DNA from: Flavobacteriales bacterium
GTDB lineage: Bacteria; Bacteroidota; Bacteroidia; Flavobacteriales_D; Cryomorphaceae
NCBI GenBank assembly: GCA_020200995.1
Contig: JAIVHQ010000003.1
Span: forward strand, 1-17,142
DNA length: 17,142 nt
Reading direction: 5' to 3'
In this document: piece by piece, positions 7,168-13,354 of the stretch
Layout of the letters: each line of letters begins with the position of its first letter
Numbering within the stretch: the first letter of the stretch is position 1
The notes under the pieces: model-generated
Seen by the model: only the letters and a program-made list of their open reading frames with translations
Database searches by the model: none
Told to the model about the DNA's origin: nothing
Translations under genes and position numbers: made by a program

Positions 7168-7474
7168 GTACCGAAGATAGTAATTTACTCCATATGCGGG
7201 GGAGGGTTTACTCTTTTCAGCAACGAATCACCGGGTGTCCAAACTTAATGCGATACAATTTAAGCACTGACGGCTCGGGTGGTCCCGTTCGAATGGACAG
7301 GTTTCATCTGATTCCTCGAAAAACATCATAACCTGTAGCTTACCTGTAATTCAGGAGCCAAAATGAACACACCACGCCACACAGAAGCATTAACGGAAGA
7401 TTACCCGGTCAAACCAGTGGGAGACATGTAAGCAGATATTGATGTGCTTTATCCTTTTTATCAAAGGAAAAGCT
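7168..7474. other. Divergent intergenic region between two TA pairs
   Basis: This 307-bp stretch separates the DUF433 start (minus strand) from hicA (plus strand) and should hold both promoters. On the minus strand TAAGTTTG at 7240-7247 fits TAnnTTTG but lies 73 bp before DUF433. Two ACCTGTA direct repeats lie at 7331-7337 and 7342-7348, 11 bp apart and thus about one helical turn. The second overlaps a CCTG/CAGG inverted repeat (7343-7355). These are possible operator half-sites, on weak evidence. A 22-codon open frame at 7363-7431 resembles nothing I know. Confidence 0.35.
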
Positions 7475-7750
7475 ATGATTATGCAACTAAATATAGTTAC
7501 TTTGCTTTTGTCAAAGCAAGAGAAATTGTTGGTACGCTTTTTACAACAGCCAAAAGACTTTCACTTTGATGAAATGACAAAGCTGTTGGGTTATTACAGT
7601 TTTACAGCAGTAAAGAAGGGCAAGACGTCAGGCTCTCGAGTGAAGTTTGTGAATGCCGAAGGGCTTGTGATATTGCTTCATAAACCACACCCCGGCGGAA
7701 TCATGAAAATGTATCAGTTAAAACAGATAAAGGAAATATTAGGGTTATGA
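7475..7750 (+). CDS. hicA: HicA-family toxin
   Basis: This is a toxin of the HicA mRNA-interferase family, 91 residues from ATG 7475. The start follows the ribosome-binding-like AAAGGAAAA at 7463-7471, whereas the open frame reaches back to a TTG at 7439 without extra homology. The pattern KLLVRFLQQPKDFHFDEMTK, GYYSFTAVKKGKTSGSRVKF, LVILLHKPHP and YQLKQIKEIL matches the Bacteroidota HicA subfamily. In classical HicA the catalytic histidine lies in a GSHH motif. Here the corresponding place reads GSRVKF and histidines appear later in LHKPHP, which is normal for this subfamily as I know it but leaves the catalytic residue uncertain. The stop overlaps the hicB start as ATGA. Visibly AT-rich compared with the flanking operons. 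Confidence 0.85.
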   Translation: MIMQLNIVTLLLSKQEKLLVRFLQQPKDFHFDEMTKLLGYYSFTAVKKGKTSGSRVKFVNAEGLVILLHKPHPGGIMKMYQLKQIKEILGL

Positions 7751-8094
7751 AGTATCTAACGCACAAAGGGTATACAGGCAGTATTGAATACAGCCGGGAA
7801 GATGATTTGCTGTACGGCCGAGTACTTGGTATTAAGGGTCTGATCTCTTACGACGGTGCCACGGGCAAAGAGCTCTATGCAGACTTTAAAGGTGCGATAG
7901 ATGAGTATATCACCACTTGCGAAGAACAAGGGGTAACAGCAGAGAAGCCATTTAAGGGAAGCTTTAATGTAAGGTTATCATCCAAGCTGCATGAACAGGC
8001 TGCGTTGCTGGCCATGGAAACAAAAACATCATTAAATGCCTTTGTTGCCGAGTCGATAAGAATCCGCATTATGAAAGAAATGAAAGAAGCCTAA
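7747..8094 (+). CDS. hicB: HicB-family antitoxin
   Basis: This 115-residue antitoxin neutralises the preceding toxin. Residues 1-60 form the degraded RNase-H-like HicB domain (YTGSIEYSREDDLLYGRVLG, GLISYDGATGKELYADFKGA, IDEYITTCEEQG). Residues about 70-110 form a ribbon-helix-helix DNA-binding segment (GSFNVRLSSKLHEQAALLAM, LNAFVAESIRIRI). This is the long, RHH-containing type of HicB, so the pair can probably bind and repress its own promoter upstream of hicA. The first codon overlaps the last codons of hicA (ATGA at 7747-7750), supporting coupled translation. Confidence 0.9.
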   Translation: MKYLTHKGYTGSIEYSREDDLLYGRVLGIKGLISYDGATGKELYADFKGAIDEYITTCEEQGVTAEKPFKGSFNVRLSSKLHEQAALLAMETKTSLNAFVAESIRIRIMKEMKEA

Positions 8095-8484
8095 AAGGCA
8101 GCATTCCTCATTAGTCGTGCGCAATAAGTCATCCCAATTTGCGAAATGGTTGTACAATCTTGCACAAGGGATACGCTGAGACTGCTGCACACCCTTTTAT
8201 CCCTAAGATGAACAAAGACGGATTCCTGAATTGGAGTACGCAAATTGTGACCTTCAAATCGGAGCAAAAGTGCATATGATTAGCTCCTCCGCATCAGCAA
8301 GTTCGCAAGCTGTGATAGCCCGTAAATAGCGACTAATTAGAGTATGTTAATACACTCAAGTGGCTGGATCATAGAGTTCGATAGCAACGCGCACGCAATT
8401 TTAAAAACAAGGAGTTGACTCAGGTCAATGACTGTTTTTAGAATAAGTGCAAGGCAGATAGCGGACTTTATGGACAGCCACTAA
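8095..8484. other. Convergent intergenic region hicB-pdhC
   Basis: This 390-bp stretch lies between the convergent 3' ends of hicB and pdhC. It has stop codons in all frames at short intervals and no gene that I recognise. A short frame at about 8210-8280 (FLNWSTQIVTFKSEQ) faintly recalls ORF6N-type proteins but is too short to call. The one supported element is the hairpin at 8402-8440. The left part is probably decayed sequence belonging to the accessory island. Confidence 0.5.
8402..8440. terminator. Candidate bidirectional terminator
   Basis: An imperfect inverted repeat: TAAAAACA (8402-8409) pairs with TGTTTTTA (8433-8440), and TTGAC (8415-8419) pairs with GTCAA (8424-8428) around the loop TCAG. 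Four to five unpaired bases on each side separate the two helices. The outer stem gives a T run on either strand, and the element sits between convergent hicB and pdhC, as expected for a shared terminator. Confidence 0.5.
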
Positions 8485-9846
8485 TCATCCCGCAATCATC
8501 AACACAGGATTCTCCAAATACTTCTTAAAGGTCTGCAGGAAGGCTGATCCCACGGCTCCGTCCACCACGCGGTGGTCGCAGGAGAGGGTCACTTTCATGG
8601 TGTGGCCCACCACGATTTCTCCGTTTTTCACCACGGGTTTTTCAACGATGGTGCCCACAGCCATGATGCAGGCGTCGGGGGCGTTGATGATCGCAGTGAA
8701 TTCTTCGATGCCAAACATGCCGAGGTTCGAAATGGTGAAGGTATTGCCTTCCCAGTCCGAGGGCTGCAATTTTTTGTTGCGTGCCTTTTCGGCGTATTCT
8801 TTCACCTCGCCGTTGATTTGCACCAGCGACTTGGTGTCGGCAAAGCGAACCACGGGCACGAGGAGTCCCTCGTCCACGGCTACGGCCACACCAACGTGGA
8901 TGTGTTCATTGTAGCGAATCTTATCGCCCAGCCAGGCCGAATTCACTTTCGGGTGCTTGCGGAGGGCTGCGGCAGCGGCTTTGATCACCAGGTCGTTGAT
9001 CGATACTTTGTCCGGATCAAGGGCTTCATTGATGGCTTTGCGCTGCTTCATGGCGTGGCCCATATCGATCTCCATCGTCAGGTAGAAGTGGGGAGCAGTA
9101 AATTTACTCTCGGCCAGTCGCTTGGCGATGGTTTTGCGCATCTGAGATACATTCTCTTCCGTGTAGCTCTCTTCTCCCGCGGGCGCTGCCGATGGGGCAG
9201 CCTGTGATTTGGCAGGTGGCGTATAGTCTTCGATGTCGCGCATCACGATGCGGCCGCCGTCGCCGGAGCCGTCCACTTTCGAGATGTCGATCCCCTTTTC
9301 TTCCGCCATTTTGCGGGCGAGGGGAGAGGCTTTTATGCGTCCGTCAGACGATGAGGATCTTTTTTCCTCTTTCTTATCTTCTTTTTTCGGGCTTGTCTCT
9401 TTTTCGGACTTGTCAGAGCTGTCAGACTTTTTCTCCTTCTCGGAGGCGTCTTTCTCGCCTTTATCTTCGCTCTCTTCTTTCTTCTCTTCCTTCTCGTCTT
9501 CTTCCTTCTCATCAGCGTCATCGTCCGACGAATCATCCGATGCATCACCGTCCTTATTAGCTCCGTTCCCTTTGCTTTCGCCGTCGAGCAGGTCCTGAAT
9601 GTCTTCTCCCTCTTCACCGAGAATGGCCAGGATGGAATCTACCGGGGCGGCATCTCCCTTTTCCACACCGATGTGCAGGAGCACACCGTCCTGAAACGAT
9701 TCAAACTCCATGGTGGCTTTGTCCGTCTCAATCTCCGCGAGCAATTCGCCCGATTCAACGTTGTCGCCTACTTTTTTGTGCCACTCAGCTACCACCCCTT
9801 CTTCCATGGTGTCGCTGAGCTTGGGCATTCTAACTATTTCTGCCAT
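8485..9846 (-). CDS. pdhC: Pyruvate dehydrogenase E2, dihydrolipoamide acetyltransferase
   Basis: E2 is the core of the pyruvate dehydrogenase complex and transfers the acetyl group from lipoamide to CoA. The 453-residue protein has one lipoyl domain at about 1-80 with the lipoylated lysine K43 in ETDKATME. A linker follows at about 87-168, then the E1/E3-binding domain at about 170-207 (KASPLARKMAEEKGIDISKV), a short Ala/Pro linker, and the catalytic domain from about 230 to the end with H425-x-x-x-D429 in CDHRVVDG. Many flavobacterial E2 proteins carry two lipoyl domains; this one has a single domain. The first linker is unusual, being almost wholly D, E, K and S. The gene starts 9 bp after pdhA, so the two are co-transcribed. 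Confidence 0.96.
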   Translation of the reverse strand: MAEIVRMPKLSDTMEEGVVAEWHKKVGDNVESGELLAEIETDKATMEFESFQDGVLLHIGVEKGDAAPVDSILAILGEEGEDIQDLLDGESKGNGANKDGDASDDSSDDDADEKEEDEKEEKKEESEDKGEKDASEKEKKSDSSDKSEKETSPKKEDKKEEKRSSSSDGRIKASPLARKMAEEKGIDISKVDGSGDGGRIVMRDIEDYTPPAKSQAAPSAAPAGEESYTEENVSQMRKTIAKRLAESKFTAPHFYLTMEIDMGHAMKQRKAINEALDPDKVSINDLVIKAAAAALRKHPKVNSAWLGDKIRYNEHIHVGVAVAVDEGLLVPVVRFADTKSLVQINGEVKEYAEKARNKKLQPSDWEGNTFTISNLGMFGIEEFTAIINAPDACIMAVGTIVEKPVVKNGEIVVGHTMKVTLSCDHRVVDGAVGSAFLQTFKKYLENPVLMIAG

Positions 9847-9855
9847 CTCGTGTGC

Positions 9856-10896
9856 TTATTCTTTTACGTAAGGGTAATCTGACTGCAAATAAACGTCCTC
9901 GTAGAGTTCGTGCGGCTCCGGTGAAGGCGACTCCTCAGCAAAGGTGACGCATTCGGCAACCTGATCTTTAATTTTCTTGTCGAGTTTTTTAAACTCCTCT
10001 TCCGACATCCACTTGTTGTCTTCAATGGTCTTGCGGGTGATGGCGATGGGGTCCTGGTCTTTGTACCCTTGCACTTCTTCCTTGGTGCGGTACTTCTGCG
10101 GGTCGCTCATGGAGTGACCTTTGTAGCGGTAGGTGCGCATTTCAAGCAGGAAGGGGCCTTCGCCGCTTCGGGCGTGCTCTGCAGCTTTGGCAAATGCGTT
10201 GTGCACCTCTTCGCAGTCCATCCCGTTTACACCGAGCGAGGGCATTTCGTAGCTCAGTCCGAGCTTGCTCAGATCGTGTACATTGGATGTTCTTTCTACA
10301 GAAGTTCCCATGGCGTAGTTGTTGTTTTCGATCACGAATACAACGGGTAATTTCCACACCATTGACATATTAAAAGTCTCGTGCAGTGACCCCTGTCTCA
10401 CGGCTCCGTCGCCCATGAAGCAATAGGTCACGTGGTTTTCACCTCGGTACTTGTCAGCAAAAGCGATGCCCGCACCGAGTGGAATCTGCCCGCCCACGAT
10501 GCCGTGCCCTCCGAAGAGGTGGCGCTCTTTGTCGAACATGTGCATGGATCCACCTTTGCCTTTAGAAGTTCCGGTGGTCTTGCCGTAGAGCTCGGCCATC
10601 ACGTACTTAGGGTCGGTACCCAGGGCGATGGGGTGGGCGTGGTCGCGGTATGCGGTGATTACCCTATCCTCCTTGTCCATGGCCGATACCATGCCCGCGA
10701 GCAAGGCCTCCTGACCGATGTAGAGGTGGCAAAAGCCACCGAATTTTTGCTGGATGTAAAGCTGTCCGCACTTCTCCTCAAAACGCCGCATCAGCAGCAT
10801 GCTTTCATACCATTTAAGGTAAGTCTCTTTGGGGAATTTGGTCTTTTTACTCGTCGAAGATTTTGACTTCGAGCTCTTTGCTGTCTTTGTGGCCAT
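9856..10896 (-). CDS. pdhA: Pyruvate dehydrogenase E1 alpha subunit
   Basis: PdhA is the alpha subunit of the thiamine-diphosphate-dependent E1 that decarboxylates pyruvate and acetylates the E2 lipoyl group. It is 346 residues. The ThDP/magnesium motif begins G162-D163-G164 and ends near N191-N193 (ENNNYAMGT). The catalytic loop around 256-273 (YRYKGHSMSDPQKYRTKEE) and the LYIGQEA segment are intact. An amino-terminal extension of about 20 residues is rich in K, S and T. The ATG at 10896 is chosen because the family begins shortly afterwards, and a promoter-like element lies just upstream; the open frame to 11127 would run into cdd. The E1 beta subunit is not in this window, as in many Flavobacteriia where it lies elsewhere. 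Confidence 0.96.
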   Translation of the reverse strand: MATKTAKSSKSKSSTSKKTKFPKETYLKWYESMLLMRRFEEKCGQLYIQQKFGGFCHLYIGQEALLAGMVSAMDKEDRVITAYRDHAHPIALGTDPKYVMAELYGKTTGTSKGKGGSMHMFDKERHLFGGHGIVGGQIPLGAGIAFADKYRGENHVTYCFMGDGAVRQGSLHETFNMSMVWKLPVVFVIENNNYAMGTSVERTSNVHDLSKLGLSYEMPSLGVNGMDCEEVHNAFAKAAEHARSGEGPFLLEMRTYRYKGHSMSDPQKYRTKEEVQGYKDQDPIAITRKTIEDNKWMSEEEFKKLDKKIKDQVAECVTFAEESPSPEPHELYEDVYLQSDYPYVKE

Positions 10897-10918
10897 ACCT
10901 GTCTTTAAACTTGGGGCA

Positions 10919-10945
10919 CAAATATACACAGCAGATGTCAAACAA
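10919..10945 (-). promoter_or_regulatory. Candidate promoter for pdhA-pdhC
   Basis: On the minus strand, TTG at 10943-10945 is followed after 16 bp by TATATTTG at 10919-10926, which ends 22 bp before the pdhA ATG. This fits the Bacteroidota promoter layout (TTG near -33, TAnnTTTG near -7), with a spacer slightly shorter than usual. It lies in the 62-bp gap after cdd and would let pdhA-pdhC be expressed independently of the por genes. Confidence 0.55.
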
Positions 10946-10958
10946 ACACTTACGCCTT

Positions 10959-11486
10959 CTATTCCTTCACTTGTTTTGTGAGGGCCTCGCTGAAAAAGAC
11001 AAGGGGCAGCAGGGCTTCCGCGCTGTCGAGCACGATGATGCTTCCGTCGGCTCCGCCTGTGATGATGCGGATCGGTTGGCCGAGGAGGCGCTCGTACTCC
11101 ATCATTACCTGTCGGCAGGCGCCGCAAGGGGTCACACTGTCGCTGCTGTCGTTTTTAACGTCCGCTGCTGCATTGTCAGGTCCTTTGAAGCTAGCCACCA
11201 CGGCGATGGCGCGCATTTTCACTCCAGGGTAGGCCGAAGCTGCGGCAAAAACGGCCACACGCTCTGCGCACAATCCGCTGGGATACGCAATGTTTTCCTG
11301 GTTGCTGCCGCGAACAGTCACCCCGTTTTCGAGCTCTACCGCAGCGCCCACGCTGAAATGGCTGTAGGGGGCATAAGCCGACTCCATGGCTTTCAGCGCT
11401 TCTTTGAACAGGGCAGCATCGTCGGGTTCGAGTCCCGAAATATCAGAAGCTACGCGGTATTTTAGATGAATTTCTTTTTGTTCCAT
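10959..11486 (-). CDS. cdd: Cytidine deaminase
   Basis: This zinc enzyme deaminates cytidine and deoxycytidine to uridine forms in pyrimidine salvage. The 175-residue protein has the full active site: the substrate loop N62-x-E64-N65 (SNQENIAYPSG), zinc ligand C73 with catalytic E75 in GLCAERVA, and zinc ligands C121 and C124 in PCGACRQ. It is somewhat longer than the usual homotetrameric cytidine deaminase of about 130 residues because of an amino-terminal extension and a loop at about 103-118 (PDNAAADVKNDSSD), which is a common pattern in Bacteroidota. It starts 38 bp after ispF. A link to its neighbours beyond shared transcription is not apparent. Confidence 0.95.
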   Translation of the reverse strand: MEQKEIHLKYRVASDISGLEPDDAALFKEALKAMESAYAPYSHFSVGAAVELENGVTVRGSNQENIAYPSGLCAERVAVFAAASAYPGVKMRAIAVVASFKGPDNAAADVKNDSSDSVTPCGACRQVMMEYERLLGQPIRIITGGADGSIIVLDSAEALLPLVFFSEALTKQVKE

Positions 11487-11524
11487 GAAGGCGAAATTGT
11501 GCCGAAGTTAGGTATTTACCCTGC

Positions 11525-12007
11525 TTATTTGCCGATCAGGCACACGCAGTAGGCACTCACACCTTCTTCCCTTCCCGTAAAACCGAGCTTTTCGGTGGTG
11601 GTGGCCTTGATCGAAACGGCGTTTTCATCCACGCCGAGGATTTCGGCGATACAGGATTGCATTTGAGGAATGAAAGGGTTGACCTTCGGCTTTTCCAGAC
11701 AAATGGTCGAGTCGAGGTTCATGAGCTGATATCCCGTTTGCTTAACGAGCTCATAGGTGGCAGCCAGAAGCTTTTTGCTATCGGCGCCTTTGTAGGCAGG
11801 GTCAGTATCGGGAAAGTGAAAGCCGATGTCGCGAAGATTGGCAGCCCCCAGCAGCGCGTCGCAAATCACGTGGAGCAGTACATCTGCATCCGAATGGCCA
11901 AATGCCCCGCTGTGGTGTGGAATTTCAATACCTCCCAGAATGAACGGATGGCCTTCTTTGAGTTGATGAACGTCATAGCCGAATCCGACGCGGATAGAGG
12001 GGAGCAT
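11525..12007 (-). CDS. ispF: 2-C-methyl-D-erythritol 2,4-cyclodiphosphate synthase
   Basis: IspF carries out the cyclisation step of the MEP isoprenoid pathway, converting CDP-methylerythritol 2-phosphate to the cyclodiphosphate with release of CMP. It is 160 residues, the normal length. The zinc site is D12, H14 (GYDVH) and H46 in HSDADVLLH. The CDP-binding and catalytic segment KATTTEKLGFTGREEG at about 134-149 is intact, as is FHFPDTDP at 63-70. The start at 12007 lies 17 bp after the porV stop. IspD and the other MEP genes are not present, so this is an isolated pathway gene within the por-pdh transcription unit. Confidence 0.97.
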   Translation of the reverse strand: MLPSIRVGFGYDVHQLKEGHPFILGGIEIPHHSGAFGHSDADVLLHVICDALLGAANLRDIGFHFPDTDPAYKGADSKKLLAATYELVKQTGYQLMNLDSTICLEKPKVNPFIPQMQSCIAEILGVDENAVSIKATTTEKLGFTGREEGVSAYCVCLIGK

Positions 12008-12024
12008 GAAAGGCGGAAGTTTGT

Positions 12025-13302
12025 TTAGTTGTCGAGTATTGGCGATTGCCCCGACTCGTTAAACCTCATTGAAAGTGAGAACCGCAGTGTATTGGCGAGT
12101 GGGTTGCGCTGCTCGGTGGGGATGAGGTACGAAAGGTCGAAACCGAACATGTTGTAGCGAAATCCAAAACCGGCGGTAAAGAACTGTCGGTTACCCTTGG
12201 TGGGGTGCTCGTAAAAATAGCCGGCGCGAACGGCAAATTGTTGTGCGTACCAGTATTCAATACCGAAGCAATGCATGATCTCGCGGAGTTCTTCCTGAAG
12301 CACGCTGCCATTTTCGATTTCCAACTGTCCGTCGGCTCCTACAACAGGATCACCTTGCTCATCCCTGATGGGGCGCCCCGGGGCATCGTTAAACGAACCG
12401 AAAAGTCCTGCGGCCACACCTACGTTGGGGTCGCGACCGGCCAGGATGTTGGCGCGGTTGTTTTGGTCGTAAATGGCTGGTGAAGGCACGAGCAATTTGT
12501 TGGCGTCGTAGAGAAAGGTAAATGAGTTGTACCTGTCAAGGTTGAGCGTAAGCGCTGTTCCCACCCGCATATTCATCGGAAGGAAATCTCGCTGTGCAGT
12601 ATTCGTATATGATACTTTGTTACCGATGTTGGAAATCACAGCGCCGAAAGCGAGGTCTGCATCCATATCAAACAACGTCAAGTTCTTTTCGGTGTAGTAA
12701 GCTGAAAGGTCAACTGCAAACGCGTTGGCCGCGCGGGAATCGGCTCCGCTCACGTTTACACCACCAGTCAGGTTCGAGTTGATCCATCGGGCAGTAAGAC
12801 CACCGGCCCACTTTGGCGAAAGCTGTAGTGAGTAACTCACATCGAGGGCAAATTCGGCCGGTCTGAAGGGGCGGATGACTTGCCCGGTATTGTCGGTAAA
12901 AATGATGTCACCCAATGTGAAATAGCGCAGCGATGCGCCTATGGCCGACGTTTTGTTGAGTTTTTTGTACCCCGCCAGATAGGCGAGGTTCATGTCGTCT
13001 ACAAGCTGACGCAGCCAGGGGCTGTACGAAAGCGAAAACTCCATCTCCTCCTCACTGAAGGCCAGTTTAGAGGCGTTCCAGTGCTGCGCATTGGCATCGG
13101 GAGTGAGCGCCACGCCTGCATCGCCCATGGCTCCTGATCGAGAGTCGCCTCCGATCATCAAAAACGGCACTGCCGTGGTGATGGCGCGGAGCTGATCGCA
13201 GTTACTTCCCGATACGGCGTTCGCGCAATCGATTTGGTTTTGAGACTTGACCGTCAACGTCATAAGCACTGACATGCAGACAAGAGAAATAATTCTTTTC
13301 AT
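12025..13302 (-). CDS. porV: T9SS outer-membrane protein PorV
   Basis: PorV (also called LptO) is the outer-membrane beta-barrel that carries T9SS cargo from the translocon to the PorU sortase. The protein is 425 residues with a signal peptide at 1-20 (MKRIISLVCMSVLMTLTVKS). The family signature at about 45-80 (FLMIGGDSRSGAMGDAGVAL, TPDANAQHWNASKLAF) is clear. Alternating amphipathic strands and a C-terminal end in the FRFSLSMRF style support a barrel of the FadL/OmpP1-like type. It follows porU directly (52 bp), the conserved arrangement in Flavobacteriia, and shares a transcript with ispF. A TATATTTG box lies upstream. Confidence 0.94.
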   Translation of the reverse strand: MKRIISLVCMSVLMTLTVKSQNQIDCANAVSGSNCDQLRAITTAVPFLMIGGDSRSGAMGDAGVALTPDANAQHWNASKLAFSEEEMEFSLSYSPWLRQLVDDMNLAYLAGYKKLNKTSAIGASLRYFTLGDIIFTDNTGQVIRPFRPAEFALDVSYSLQLSPKWAGGLTARWINSNLTGGVNVSGADSRAANAFAVDLSAYYTEKNLTLFDMDADLAFGAVISNIGNKVSYTNTAQRDFLPMNMRVGTALTLNLDRYNSFTFLYDANKLLVPSPAIYDQNNRANILAGRDPNVGVAAGLFGSFNDAPGRPIRDEQGDPVVGADGQLEIENGSVLQEELREIMHCFGIEYWYAQQFAVRAGYFYEHPTKGNRQFFTAGFGFRYNMFGFDLSYLIPTEQRNPLANTLRFSLSMRFNESGQSPILDN

Positions 13303-13323
13303 TCTCTATTTCTTAAGGGGTTG

Positions 13324-13331
13324 CAAATATA
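13324..13331 (-). promoter_or_regulatory. Candidate -7 promoter element for porV
   Basis: On the minus strand this is TATATTTG, a perfect match to TAnnTTTG, 21 bp before the porV ATG and within the 52-bp porU-porV gap. No TTG is seen at the expected -33 spacing, so it may be a weak or secondary promoter inside a longer transcript. Confidence 0.42.
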
Positions 13332-13354
13332 CATATTTCATTGAGGCCACGGCC

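Noticed and set aside
7363..7431. 22-codon open frame MNTPRHTEALTEDYPVKPVG with an AGGAG-like site before it
   Set aside because: Too short, no recognisable relatives, and the AGGAG sequence is also part of the repeated motif; not enough to call a gene.
8210..8281. Short frame FLNWSTQIVTFKSEQ as an ORF6N-type remnant
   Set aside because: Only about 15 residues with vague similarity and no neighbouring conserved motif in any frame.
9233..9598. Long plus-strand open frames opposite the pdhC linker (Ser/Phe/Leu-rich)
   Set aside because: They are the mirror of the low-complexity D/E/K/S coding segment; composition alone keeps the other frames open.
10897..11127. Longer amino end for pdhA beginning at 11127
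   Set aside because: It would overlap the end of cdd, is Arg/His-rich out-of-frame sequence, and crosses the likely pdhA promoter.
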